A stretch of DNA of 64,000 bases, taken from assembly GCF_001307105.1 (NCBI RefSeq), contig NZ_LGYN01000031.1, positions 1 to 64,000 of the forward strand. The letters run 5' to 3'. Source of the DNA: Bacillus australimaris. Its GTDB lineage: Bacteria > Bacillota > Bacilli > Bacillales > Bacillaceae. Under the pieces are notes generated by a model. The model had not been told where the DNA came from, searched no databases, and saw only the letters and a list, made by a program, of their open reading frames with translations. Of this stretch, positions 7,541 to 14,632 are shown piece by piece. The position numbers were made by a program, and so were the translations under genes. How positions within the stretch are numbered: the first letter of the stretch is position 1; the number at the start of each line of letters is the position of its first letter.

Positions 7541-8413
7541 ATGAGCTTTGTTCGCTTTGATATTGTTGCAAAAGTGGTGGAGCTGGGCAGTTTTACTGCA
7601 GCAGCTGAAGCATTAAATATGACGCAGTCAGCAGTCAGTCATGCGGTGGCAGGTTTAGAAGCGGAGTGGGGCGTGTCTTTATTCATACGTGATCGAAAAA
7701 AGGGGATTATGCTGACGGATATTGGTCAAACCCTTCTCCCGCATATTAGAGAAGTGTTAAATAGAGTGGAGAAGATCCAGCAAGAAATTGCATTAACGAA
7801 AAATATTGAAACAGGCTTGATTCGTATTGGCACATTTGCTAGTGCATCAGCTTGTTTATTGCCGAAATTGCTTGTGAGCTATCAAAAAAAGCATCCAAAA
7901 ATTGAATTTAAGTTCTATGAGGGGACGTATGAAGAAATATTGGAGTGGCTGGATTCTAGCATCATTGATGTTGGATTTGTTGTGAAAGGGCATAAGGATG
8001 AAGCCTTTGATTTGCTGCCGCTCATCAAAGATGAGATGGTGGTCGCCTATCATCCAAATCATCGTTTTGAGCAGCAGCCCTTTGTAGACATATCAGATTT
8101 GAAGGATGAACCATTTATTATGCCAACTGGTATGTATCAATCACATGTAGAGGATATTTTTTCAGAGGCACAAATGGAGCCGGCTGTTTTATTTGAAGTA
8201 CATGATTGTACGACCATAGCTCGAATGGTCGGGGAAGGACTTGGCGTCACGATAGGACCCGAGTTATTTTTAAAAACACAACAGCTTGTGCAGATCAGTC
8301 ATCTGAACGTGTCTCATCACCGTGAGGTTGCGCTTGCCTGTCCTTCACTCCAGCATGCTTCTCCGGCAGTGAAAGAGTTTTTCCATGTAGCCGGCACAGT
8401 TTTTGGAAAGTAG
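7541..8413 (+). CDS. LysR family transcriptional regulator
   Basis: The 290-residue protein has an N-terminal winged helix-turn-helix (about 1-60: FDIVAKVVELGSFTAAAEAL, then MTQSAVSHAVAGLE) and a substrate-binding effector domain (about 90-285: IGTFASASACLLPKLLVSY through VGEGLGVTIGPELF). LysR regulators usually control a divergent gene by binding the shared intergenic region and sensing a small molecule. Here the divergent neighbour is the MFS exporter, 100 bases away. GGAGAT lies 14 bases before the ATG, a slightly long spacing. Confidence 0.9.
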   Translation: MSFVRFDIVAKVVELGSFTAAAEALNMTQSAVSHAVAGLEAEWGVSLFIRDRKKGIMLTDIGQTLLPHIREVLNRVEKIQQEIALTKNIETGLIRIGTFASASACLLPKLLVSYQKKHPKIEFKFYEGTYEEILEWLDSSIIDVGFVVKGHKDEAFDLLPLIKDEMVVAYHPNHRFEQQPFVDISDLKDEPFIMPTGMYQSHVEDIFSEAQMEPAVLFEVHDCTTIARMVGEGLGVTIGPELFLKTQQLVQISHLNVSHHREVALACPSLQHASPAVKEFFHVAGTVFGK

Positions 8414-8481
8414 AGAGTTTTGGAGAAGGGTGTATAAAGAACTAGATGTGAATTTCCAAATTCGTGTAATAAGACGAATGA

Positions 8482-8514
8482 AGCGGACATTTATTTGAAA
8501 AATGTTCGCTTTTC
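8482..8514 (+). terminator. Terminator after the LysR gene; right arm resembles a PurBox
   Basis: AGCGGACATT (8482-8491) pairs with AATGTTCGCT (8501-8510) with one G-T pair and is followed by a short T-run. The right arm (AATGTTCGCTTTT, 8501-8513) matches the inverted PurR-box consensus at 12 of 13 positions and lies just before the pbuG -35, so it may also be a PurR site. Confidence 0.6.
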
Positions 8515-8517
8515 GTA

Positions 8518-8546
8518 TTGTTTTTTAAAAATGAAGTTGGTACAAT
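8518..8546 (+). promoter_or_regulatory. Sigma-A promoter of pbuG
   Basis: TTGTTT (8518-8523), a 17-base spacer and TACAAT (8541-8546) lie directly upstream of the riboswitch aptamer. Confidence 0.65.
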
Positions 8547-8570
8547 AGACACAGAAATCAAATAGATAGA

Positions 8571-8742
8571 AGTCGTATAATCGCGGGGATATGGCCCGCA
8601 AGTTTCTACCAAGCTACCGTAAATGGCTTGACTACGTCAATTCACACTCGTTTGATATAAATCATGCATTGTTCTTGTTTTATGTCACAGTCTGAATTCA
8701 CACTTGTAGTCAAGCGTCCCAAAATTGTTGGGGCGTTTTTTA
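8571..8742 (+). promoter_or_regulatory. Guanine riboswitch with terminator, controlling pbuG
   Basis: The aptamer (about 8571-8637) carries the purine-riboswitch core: TATAATC, GATATGG, AGTTTCTACC, CCGTAAAT and GACTACG. The discriminating base of the J3/1 element (GACTA rather than GATTA) is C, which specifies guanine/hypoxanthine. CTTGACTA (8627-8634), the 3' side of P3/P1, is exactly complementary to TAGTCAAG (8707-8714), giving an antiterminator. The terminator is 8715-8722 paired with 8728-8735 followed by T6. Ligand binding should free the terminator and switch pbuG off. Confidence 0.92.
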
Positions 8743-8799
8743 TTTGACTTGTGAATGGGACAGACTAAAGCAAAAGAACATGAAGGGAGTCAGTTGGCT

Positions 8800-10125
8800 T
8801 TGAAACAGTTTTTTCAGTTTGATGAGTTAGGTACGAATTACCGCAGAGAGATCATCGGTGGTTTAACCACATTTTTGTCGATGGCTTACATTCTGTTTGT
8901 TAATCCGATCACACTTGCATTAGTATCTGTGCCGGATTTTCCAGATAAATTACGAATTGATCAGGGCGCTGTCTTTACAGCAACGGCGTTAGCTTCTGCT
9001 GCAGGGTGTTTCCTGATGGGATTGATTGCCAGGTATCCGATAGCAATAGCCCCAGGAATGGGTCTGAATGCGTTCTTCGCCTTTTCGGTTGTTCTTGGCA
9101 TGGGCATTAAATGGGAAGCAGCGCTTTCAGGTGTGTTTGTTTCAGGATTGATTTTCGTTGCCCTTTCTTTAACAGGTTTCCGTGAAAAAATCATCAATGC
9201 CATTCCGGCTGAGCTGAAGCTGGCTGTTGGTGCAGGTATTGGTTTGTTCATTACGTTTGTTGGACTTCAAGGCTCTGGCATTATTGCCAATAATGATAAT
9301 ACACTCGTTACGATTGGAAATATTCATAGTGGTCCTGTTCTGTTAACGGTGTTTGGTATCGTAGTGACCGTCATTTTAATGGTTCTTCGTGTGAATGCAG
9401 GTGTCTTCATTGGGATGCTTGTGACTGCTATTGCTGGGATGATTTTTGGTCTTGTACCAGTACCGTCTCAAATTGTGGGAAGTATTCCAAGCTTGTCTCC
9501 AACCTTTGGTCAAGCCTTGATTCACTTACCAGAAATATTCTCGATTCAAATGCTTGTTGTGATCTTAACGTTCCTATTCGTTGGATTCTTTGATACAGCT
9601 GGTACGCTTGTAGCTGTGGCAACACAGGCTGGTTTAATGAAAAATAATGAGCTGCCACGTGCAGGAAGAGCTCTACTGGCTGATTCTTCTTCAATCGTTG
9701 TAGGTTCTGTTCTTGGTACTTCAACGACAACGTCTTATGTTGAATCTAGTTCAGGTGTAGCGGCTGGTGCGCGTTCTGGTTTTGCAGCTGTCGTCACAGG
9801 TATTTTCTTCTTGCTGGCGATGTTCTTCTCACCGCTTTTATCCATTGTTACAAAAAATGTGACAGCACCTGCTTTAATTATTGTTGGTGCACTGATGGTC
9901 GCTCCGCTTGCAAAGATTGCATGGGATCGCTTTGAAATTGCTGTACCAGCGTTCTTAACAATGATTATGATGCCACTGACATACAGTATTGCAACAGGGA
10001 TTGCGGTTGGCTTTATTTTCTACCCGATTACGATGATCTTTAAAGGCAAAGCCAAAGAAGTGCATCCAATTATGTACGGATTGTTTGTCATCTTTATTCT
10101 ATATTTCGCTTTCTTAAATCATTAA
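8800..10125 (+). CDS. pbuG: Hypoxanthine/guanine permease PbuG (NCS2, AzgA-like)
   Basis: This is a 441-residue purine:cation symporter with about 13 membrane segments. Family hallmarks are EIIGGLTTFLSMAYILFVNP near the N-terminus, YPIAIAPGMGLNAFFAFSV, LFVGFFDTAGTLVAVA and GTSTTTSYVESSSGVAAGARSG, the substrate-site segments. TTG 8800 (MKQFFQFDELG) is preferred, with GGGAG 10 bases upstream. An ATG at 8755 is possible but abuts the leader terminator and has no ribosome site. The guanine riboswitch upstream and the purine operon downstream support the assignment. It imports hypoxanthine and guanine for salvage. Confidence 0.93.
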   Translation: MKQFFQFDELGTNYRREIIGGLTTFLSMAYILFVNPITLALVSVPDFPDKLRIDQGAVFTATALASAAGCFLMGLIARYPIAIAPGMGLNAFFAFSVVLGMGIKWEAALSGVFVSGLIFVALSLTGFREKIINAIPAELKLAVGAGIGLFITFVGLQGSGIIANNDNTLVTIGNIHSGPVLLTVFGIVVTVILMVLRVNAGVFIGMLVTAIAGMIFGLVPVPSQIVGSIPSLSPTFGQALIHLPEIFSIQMLVVILTFLFVGFFDTAGTLVAVATQAGLMKNNELPRAGRALLADSSSIVVGSVLGTSTTTSYVESSSGVAAGARSGFAAVVTGIFFLLAMFFSPLLSIVTKNVTAPALIIVGALMVAPLAKIAWDRFEIAVPAFLTMIMMPLTYSIATGIAVGFIFYPITMIFKGKAKEVHPIMYGLFVIFILYFAFLNH

Positions 10126-10137
10126 TGCTTCATTCAA

Positions 10138-10167
10138 AACAGCAGCTCATGGAAGCTGCTGTTTTTT
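10138..10167 (+). terminator. Terminator of pbuG
   Basis: AACAGCAGCT (10138-10147) pairs with AGCTGCTGTT (10154-10163), loop of six bases, followed by a T-run. Confidence 0.9.
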
Positions 10168-10189
10168 TGATAAAAAAATCAAAACATAG

Positions 10190-10233
10190 TTGACTTATAG
10201 GAATTATGTGTTTATGATAAAAAGACATAATTC
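10190..10233 (+). promoter_or_regulatory. Promoter with overlapping 9-bp palindrome (candidate operator)
   Basis: TTGACT (10190-10195), 17 bases, TATGAT (10213-10218) make a near-consensus sigma-A promoter. GAATTATGT (10201-10209) and its exact inverse ACATAATTC (10225-10233) bracket the -10 and the expected start site. A repressor bound there would block initiation. The left part reads ATAGGAATTAT, which resembles what I recall of CymR (cysteine regulator) sites; that identity is unverified. Confidence 0.65.
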
Positions 10234-10248
10234 GCTGATTGGATCACC

Positions 10249-10302
10249 AAAGGCGCTTTGATTTCCTTTTTTAAATAGAAGGTTTCAGGGTGCCTTTTTT
10301 TC
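10249..10302 (+). terminator. Leader terminator/attenuator before the FbpA-like gene
   Basis: AAAGGCGCTTT (10249-10259) pairs with AGGGTGCCTTT (10287-10297), including G-U pairs, and is followed by T7. The left arm can instead fold locally as CAAAG-GCG-CTTTG (10248-10260), so the two folds exclude each other. It sits between the promoter and the first start codon, as in attenuated leaders. No known riboswitch class is recognised. Confidence 0.55.
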
Positions 10303-10337
10303 TTGGATACATTCATAAAAAGGGGAGGAGATGTCTT

Positions 10338-10499
10338 TTGTCACGCTGGCTTAGACAGGTCATTGAACGAAAAAAGCAGGCGCTGATTCAAAAGCTCCTT
10401 TTATGGGGGCATGAAGAAAAACAGGAAGCGCTCATGCATTATACGATTCATGAGCTGGAAAATGAGGTTCTCTATTTAAAAGAGCGAAAACAAAAATAG
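10338..10499 (+). CDS. Small FbpA-like protein (Fur-regulated basic protein family), 53 aa
   Basis: Starting at TTG 10338 behind GGGGAGGAG (seven-base spacing) gives MSRWLRQVIERKKQALIQKL and an ending HELENEVLYLKERKQK. The pattern of a basic helix (ERKKQALIQKLL), a short turn and a second helix (TIHELENEVLYL) is that of FbpA-family small basic proteins. In B. subtilis the Fbp proteins act with the FsrA small RNA in iron sparing. No Fur box is evident here, so the iron link is only by family. It lies 11 bases before a YezD-like gene. Confidence 0.65.
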   Translation: MSRWLRQVIERKKQALIQKLLLWGHEEKQEALMHYTIHELENEVLYLKERKQK

Positions 10500-10510
10500 G
10501 GGGATGAGCG

Positions 10511-10690
10511 ATGGATGAACAAAAGCTGAATTATATTTTATCTGCCTTAAAAGGGATCGACTATGGATCAGTGGTCATCACCATTCATAACGGACATATT
10601 ACACAGGTTGATACGACTAAAAAGACTCGGTTCCCCGCTCATCAGGAGAATCTCCGGGTTCAGCAAGCAAAGCGGAGTCACTATCGTTGA
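10511..10690 (+). CDS. DUF2292/YezD-like small protein, 59 aa
   Basis: ATG 10511 is preceded by AGGGGG and opens a 59-codon frame. The core LSALKGIDYGSVVITIHNGH followed by ITQVDTTKKTRF matches the YezD/DUF2292 pattern (ILxxLKGIxYGSVxIxIxxGxVxQIxxxEKxR), a tiny beta-rich fold. Such genes often stand near cysteine and sulfate assimilation genes; the role is not established. The frame is too short for many gene callers. It follows the FbpA-like gene by 11 bases and shares its promoter; a terminator closes the pair. Confidence 0.75.
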   Translation: MDEQKLNYILSALKGIDYGSVVITIHNGHITQVDTTKKTRFPAHQENLRVQQAKRSHYR

Positions 10691-10710
10691 TGACGGATTG
10701 TAAGATGATA

Positions 10711-10740
10711 AAAAGCTGATTGAGGTCATCAGCTTTTTTG
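10711..10740 (+). terminator. Terminator of the two-small-gene operon
   Basis: AAAAGCTGAT (10711-10720) pairs with ATCAGCTTTT (10728-10737) with a seven-base loop and trailing T-run. Confidence 0.9.
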
Positions 10741-10760
10741 TTTTGTCTCATTTTTTCACC

Positions 10761-10883
10761 GTTTTAAAACCTCTGCTGCCTTTCTTTCGTCTATTCGTAT
10801 GAACGTCAAGCAATCTTGACTGAATAGAGAGACTCCGCTACTTTAAGAGGAGTCATCCGAACAGGTCATTTACTTGAGCCTGT
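10761..10883 (+). promoter_or_regulatory. Leader of yebC: ECF-like promoter motif and three tandem hairpins
   Basis: TTTAAAAC ends at 10770 and CGTC follows after 17 bases (10788-10791), loosely matching promoters of sigma-M/W/X type. Downstream are three short stems: GTCAAG-CAAT-CTTGAC (10805-10820), GACTCC/GGAGTC (10831-10836 and 10849-10854) and ACAGGT/GCCTGT (10861-10866 and 10878-10883). The hairpins are seen directly; the promoter reading is tentative. Confidence 0.4.
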
Positions 10884-10909
10884 AAGGATTGGATAGGAGT
10901 TGATATGAG

Positions 10910-11701
10910 ATGTTAGAGAAAGACCAAGAGCAGGGAACATCTGAAATGAAAAATGAAGAGCCGACAATAGATCAAGAAACAAGACAATCCCGCCTCAGCC
11001 GAAGTACTGTAAAACGCGGAAGAACCTCAAAATCAGTGGATGATGAGCGTTCGGCCATTCAGCGTATACTGCAAGGTGTAGGAGGCGCGTTTAAGCGTTA
11101 CGGCTCATATGGACTGGCGATGTTAAAATCACCAAGCCAGGCCATCAATCAAACGAAAACATTGCGTATGAAGTACGCTTGGATTTCAATTGTGTTATTC
11201 AGCGTGTTTTTTGCTTTAGGCAACTTTGTTCAATTAAAGGCGTCAAAGACCCGTTTATTAGGCTTTGGCATTCATTATTCTTTTGGTGACGCCTTTTTGA
11301 GAGTGGCAGTCTTTACATTTATTCTGCTGACATTGATGATGCTCACCGTCTGGTTACTCGGAAAGTATATGCTAAAAGGAAACATATCACTCAAAGAAGT
11401 GATCATGAAATTTGGTGCTGCGCTTGTGCCGGTTTTGGTTTTATCCATCCTTTGGCTTGTATTTGCCATGCTGAATATTCCTTATGTGACCGTTATATTA
11501 TCTGTGATGATGTTTTTCGGTCTCCAGTTGATTGCGGTCGTGCTCTTTCGCTCGATTCAATCGGAGCATGATGCTGTACGTGGAGATTTGATGTATGCAG
11601 GCTGGGTCTTCTTATTGATTGAACTTGTCATCATTGCGCTGCTTTGGGGCATAGTCGGGGAGTATTTGATCCCATCACTTGTTCCTGTTCGATTCGGATA
11701 A
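10910..11701 (+). CDS. yebC: YebC family integral membrane protein
   Basis: The 263-residue protein has a charged cytoplasmic N-terminus of about 85 residues, rich in Glu, Arg and Ser, and five or six hydrophobic segments (about 87-106, 120-145, 162-183, 186-205 and 225-250). Size and position between pbuG and yebE match B. subtilis YebC. GGAG lies about 12 bases before the ATG. I recall YebC as a member of the sigma-M cell-envelope regulon; the upstream motif is compatible but not decisive. Its biochemical role is unknown. Confidence 0.8.
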   Translation: MLEKDQEQGTSEMKNEEPTIDQETRQSRLSRSTVKRGRTSKSVDDERSAIQRILQGVGGAFKRYGSYGLAMLKSPSQAINQTKTLRMKYAWISIVLFSVFFALGNFVQLKASKTRLLGFGIHYSFGDAFLRVAVFTFILLTLMMLTVWLLGKYMLKGNISLKEVIMKFGAALVPVLVLSILWLVFAMLNIPYVTVILSVMMFFGLQLIAVVLFRSIQSEHDAVRGDLMYAGWVFLLIELVIIALLWGIVGEYLIPSLVPVRFG

Positions 11702-11708
11702 AACACAC

Positions 11709-11745
11709 TGAAAACCTCCTTTTTTGAAAAAGGGGGTTTTCATGT
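11709..11745 (+). terminator. Terminator of yebC
   Basis: TGAAAACCTCCTTTTT (from 11709) pairs with the AAAAAGGGGGTTTTCA block ending at 11742; a strong A/T-flanked hairpin eight bases after the stop codon. Confidence 0.85.
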
Positions 11746-11905
11746 TGAGAAGAGAAAAAAACGGGTAAACTCTTGGTAACAAAGACCACCCTCATTGTCG
11801 AAAGATATATGTGTTTTTATCGCGTAAATTTGATTGTATCAAGGTATGTTCTCTAGTAGAATATGGGGTGCTTTATTTGATTTTTTAGTGCAGGGGGTTC
11901 GAATC

Positions 11906-12460
11906 GTGCTTCAACAACTTTTATCCAACGCGTTCACCATGGTTTTAATCATTTTAGTGATTAATATTGTCTACGTCTCTTTTTCCACCATGCGTTTGAT
12001 TTTAACAATGAAAGGCAGACGGTACGCAGCTGCTTTTGCGGGTACAATCGAAATGCTCATTTATGTCATTGGGTTAAGTATCGTTCTAGATAACTTAGAT
12101 CAAATACAAAATGTCATTGCGTATGCGCTAGGTTATGGAATGGGGATCATTGTCGGGATGAAAATTGAAGAGAAGCTGGCACTTGGCTACACAACTGTTA
12201 ACGTGATCACAAAAGAATTGGATGTCGATCTCCCAAGACAATTGAGAGAAAAAGGATATGGTGTCACTAGCTGGGTAGCAGGCGGTCTTGAAGGAGACCG
12301 GACAGCATTGCAAATTTTAACACCGAGAAAATATGAACTGCAATTATATGAAACGATAAAAACGCTGGATTCAAAGGCATTTATCATTTCATATGAGCCC
12401 AAATCGATTCACGGCGGCTTCTGGGTGAAGGCTGTGAAGAAAAGGAGAATTAAAGAATGA
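11906..12460 (+). CDS. yebE: DUF2179/UPF0316 membrane protein YebE
   Basis: GTG 11906 ([10 protein letters not shown]) is preceded by AGGGGG at eight bases and gives 184 residues, the length I recall for YebE; a TTG start 24 codons earlier is rejected. Three N-terminal membrane segments (about 8-28, 33-55 and 60-80, ending [20 protein letters not shown]) are followed by a soluble DUF2179 domain ([40 protein letters not shown]). Members are conserved membrane proteins of unknown function. The stop overlaps the start of yebG by four bases. Confidence 0.88.
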   Translation: MLQQLLSNAFTMVLIILVINIVYVSFSTMRLILTMKGRRYAAAFAGTIEMLIYVIGLSIVLDNLDQIQNVIAYALGYGMGIIVGMKIEEKLALGYTTVNVITKELDVDLPRQLREKGYGVTSWVAGGLEGDRTALQILTPRKYELQLYETIKTLDSKAFIISYEPKSIHGGFWVKAVKKRRIKE

Positions 12461-12657
12461 CCGCAAAACCAAAGAAGAAAAAATTCTATGTGGAAGACAA
12501 CATGACGATCGATCAGGTGTTGTCCCAGATGGCAGCGGAAGGCTACTCGCCTGTCCGGCGAATGGAGGAACCGATTTTTCAAGAAAAGAAGGAAAATGGG
12601 TCGATTCAGATCATTCCGATTGGGAAAAAAATCGTATTTGAAGGAAAAACAGTCTAA
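12457..12657 (+). CDS. yebG: YebG, NETI-motif small protein
   Basis: This 66-residue protein ([20 protein letters not shown]) matches B. subtilis YebG in size, sequence character and position. The usual Asn-Glu-Thr-Ile motif reads DNMTIDQ here, a divergent version. The ATG overlaps the yebE stop (ATGA), so the two are coupled. The first PurR box of the pur operon overlaps this gene's stop codon, leaving no spacer between gene and operator. Function is unknown. Confidence 0.82.
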   Translation: MTAKPKKKKFYVEDNMTIDQVLSQMAAEGYSPVRRMEEPIFQEKKENGSIQIIPIGKKIVFEGKTV

Positions 12658-12699
12658 ATCCGAACATTAAAACGACGACTTCATAGATTGTTCGATAAA
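12656..12699 (+). promoter_or_regulatory. Two PurR boxes upstream of purE
   Basis: AAATCCGAACATT (12656-12668) matches the PurBox consensus AWWWCCGAACWWT at every position. ATTGTTCGATAAA (12687-12699) is a second box in inverted orientation with two deviations. The gap of 18 bases and position before the -35 fit the known PurR operator of the B. subtilis pur operon, relieved by PRPP. Confidence 0.88.
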
Positions 12700-12703
12700 T
12701 CCG

Positions 12704-12732
12704 TTGACATCATGAAGATCCGTTGTTAAGAT
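12704..12732 (+). promoter_or_regulatory. Sigma-A promoter of the pur operon
   Basis: A perfect TTGACA (12704-12709), a 17-base spacer and TAAGAT (12727-12732) precede the riboswitch aptamer by about 20 bases. Confidence 0.88.
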
Positions 12733-12754
12733 AAACATGAAATCAAAACACGAG

Positions 12755-12925
12755 CCTCATATAATCTTGGGAATATGGCCCATAAGTTTCTACCCGGTTA
12801 CCGTAAATGACTGGACTATGCAGGATAGTGAACAAAACTGACATGGCGTTACAAAAGCGAACAGCGCTTACCATGGCCCGGTTTGTGTTGCTTCCTAACA
12901 ATGCAATACAGACCGGGCCTTTTTG
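12755..12925 (+). promoter_or_regulatory. Guanine riboswitch and leader terminator of the pur operon
   Basis: The aptamer (about 12755-12824) contains TATAATC, GAATATGG, AGTTTCTACCC, CCGTAAAT and GACTATG. The C in GACTA marks guanine specificity. The terminator pairs 12875-12891 (GGCCCGGTTTGTGTTGC) with 12903-12919 (GCAATACAGACCGGGCC) and ends in T5. Guanine excess should stop transcription before purE. Together with PurR this gives the double control known in B. subtilis. Confidence 0.93.
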
Positions 12926-12931
12926 TTCGGC

Positions 12932-12969
12932 GTTTGACAAGCTGCTTAGGTTTGGGAAGCGTGTCAAAC
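12932..12969 (+). other. Hairpin between the riboswitch terminator and purE
   Basis: GTTTGACA (12932-12939) and TGTCAAAC (12962-12969) form a perfect eight-base-pair stem with a 22-base loop and no T-run, ending about 30 bases before the purE Shine-Dalgarno. It may affect mRNA stability or purE translation; no role is established. Confidence 0.5.
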
Positions 12970-13008
12970 GATACAAAAATCGAATAACAGCTTAAAGGTG
13001 GGGACAAA

Positions 13009-13497
13009 ATGAAGCCGCTTGTAGGTGTCATCATGGGAAGTACATCTGATTGGGAAACAATGAAAAATGCGTGCGATATCTTAGAGGAATTAGACATTCC
13101 GTATGAAAAACAGGTGGTATCCGCACATCGGACACCTGACTTGATGTTTGAATATGCGACTGAAGCAAGGGGCAAAGGACTAAAGGTCATCATTGCCGGT
13201 GCTGGAGGCGCAGCACATTTACCGGGGATGGTCGCAGCAAAAACGACACTGCCGGTCATTGGCGTGCCCGTACAATCAAAAGCACTAAATGGACTGGATT
13301 CCTTATTATCTATCGTTCAAATGCCAGGCGGTGTACCAGTTGCCACAGTGGCGATTGGCAAAGCCGGTGCAACAAATGCAGGCCTTCTGGCTGCACAAAT
13401 GATTTCAGCATTTGATGAAGCAATCGCAGCCCGCCTCGAAGAAAGAAGAGAGCAGACAAAACAGACTGTACTAGAAAGCAGTGATCAGCTTGGCTAA
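13009..13497 (+). CDS. purE: N5-carboxyaminoimidazole ribonucleotide mutase PurE
   Basis: PurE (162 aa) converts N5-CAIR to CAIR, the step after PurK in IMP synthesis. The class I signature is clear: [14 protein letters not shown] near the N-terminus, [11 protein letters not shown], and [20 protein letters not shown] for the phosphate and active site. It is the first gene of the operon, with AAAGGTGGGG before the ATG. Its 3' end overlaps purK by 17 bases, and the two enzymes act in succession. Confidence 0.98.
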   Translation: MKPLVGVIMGSTSDWETMKNACDILEELDIPYEKQVVSAHRTPDLMFEYATEARGKGLKVIIAGAGGAAHLPGMVAAKTTLPVIGVPVQSKALNGLDSLLSIVQMPGGVPVATVAIGKAGATNAGLLAAQMISAFDEAIAARLEERREQTKQTVLESSDQLG

Positions 13498-14632
13498 GCA
13501 AACCATTTTTCCAAACGCAACCATCGGCATCATCGGCGGCGGACAGCTTGGCAGATATATGGCCGTCAGTGCTAAGCAAATGGGGTACCGGGCAGCTGTC
13601 TTAGACCCAGTCGCACAATCTCCTTGTGGACAGGTTGCGGATACAGAAATTACAGCCGCGTATAGTGACCTTAAAGCGATTCGAAAGCTGGCTGCAATCA
13701 GCGATGTTGTGACATATGAATTTGAAAACATTGATTATGATGCACTTAATCAGTTGAAGGAAGAGGCGTATTTACCGCAAGGAAGTGAACTTCTTCTTTT
13801 AACTCAAAACCGTGAAACCGAGAAAAAAGGCATTGTAGACGCAGGCTGTGAAGTAGCGCCTTACCGCATCATTCATGATGAGAAGGAACTGGAAGACGCA
13901 GTGGACGTGCTTGGTTTGCCAGCTGTGCTGAAAACATGCAGAGGCGGTTATGACGGGAAAGGACAGTACGTCATCAAAGAGAAGGATCAGCTTCATGAAG
14001 CAGCAGTGCTCCTTACTCACGGAACGTGCATTTTAGAAAGCTGGGTTCCATTTCAAATGGAGCTTTCGGTGATCGTCACTCGTTCTGTTCATGGAGAGAT
14101 TGCGGTATTCCCAGTCGCTGAGAACATTCATAAGCATAATGTTTTATTCCAAAGCATCGTGCCTGCAAGAGTAGATACCAGCATTCAGGAGAAAGCAAAA
14201 GAGCTGGCAACGACACTGGCTGAAAAGCTGGGTTTGGTTGGTACGCTTGCTGTAGAACTGTTCCTAACAACTGAAGGAAAGCTGCTTGTCAACGAACTGG
14301 CACCTCGCCCGCATAATTCTGGTCATTATACGCTTGATTTATGTGAGACGAGTCAGTTTGAACAGCACGTTCGCGCCATTTGTGGTCTGCCGCTTGGCGG
14401 TACAGCCCTTTTATCAGAGGGAATGATGGTGAACTTATTAGGCGATGAAGTGGACATCCCAAAAGAGCATCCCGAGCTTCTCAAAGAAGCGAAGCTTTAT
14501 CTATATGGAAAGCATGAAGTAAAAGCCGGCCGCAAAATGGGGCATATGACGTTTATGAAACAGCTTGATGATGAATGGATGACAAACATCACAAAGATAT
14601 GGACTGAAAGAGATGGAGGAAACGGGAAATGA
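13481..14632 (+). CDS. purK: 5-(carboxyamino)imidazole ribonucleotide synthase PurK
   Basis: PurK (383 aa) uses ATP and bicarbonate to carboxylate AIR to N5-CAIR. Visible are the N-terminal [20 protein letters not shown], the ATP-grasp segment [15 protein letters not shown] (about 147-161) and [16 protein letters not shown] near residue 270. The start is GTG 13481; TTG 13490, which gives MAKQTIF, is an equally plausible alternative closer to the B. subtilis N-terminus. Translation is coupled to purE upstream and to purB downstream (ATGA overlap). Confidence 0.97.
   Translation: MISLAKQTIFPNATIGIIGGGQLGRYMAVSAKQMGYRAAVLDPVAQSPCGQVADTEITAAYSDLKAIRKLAAISDVVTYEFENIDYDALNQLKEEAYLPQGSELLLLTQNRETEKKGIVDAGCEVAPYRIIHDEKELEDAVDVLGLPAVLKTCRGGYDGKGQYVIKEKDQLHEAAVLLTHGTCILESWVPFQMELSVIVTRSVHGEIAVFPVAENIHKHNVLFQSIVPARVDTSIQEKAKELATTLAEKLGLVGTLAVELFLTTEGKLLVNELAPRPHNSGHYTLDLCETSQFEQHVRAICGLPLGGTALLSEGMMVNLLGDEVDIPKEHPELLKEAKLYLYGKHEVKAGRKMGHMTFMKQLDDEWMTNITKIWTERDGGNGK

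Noticed and set aside
8571..8637. Adenine specificity for the pbuG aptamer
   Set aside because: The discriminating base is C (GACTA), which specifies guanine/hypoxanthine; adenine aptamers carry T there.
10196..10233. Fur box at the FbpA-like promoter
   Set aside because: TTTATGATAAAAAG matches only half of the TGATAAT-N-ATTATCA pattern; the palindrome present has a different sequence.
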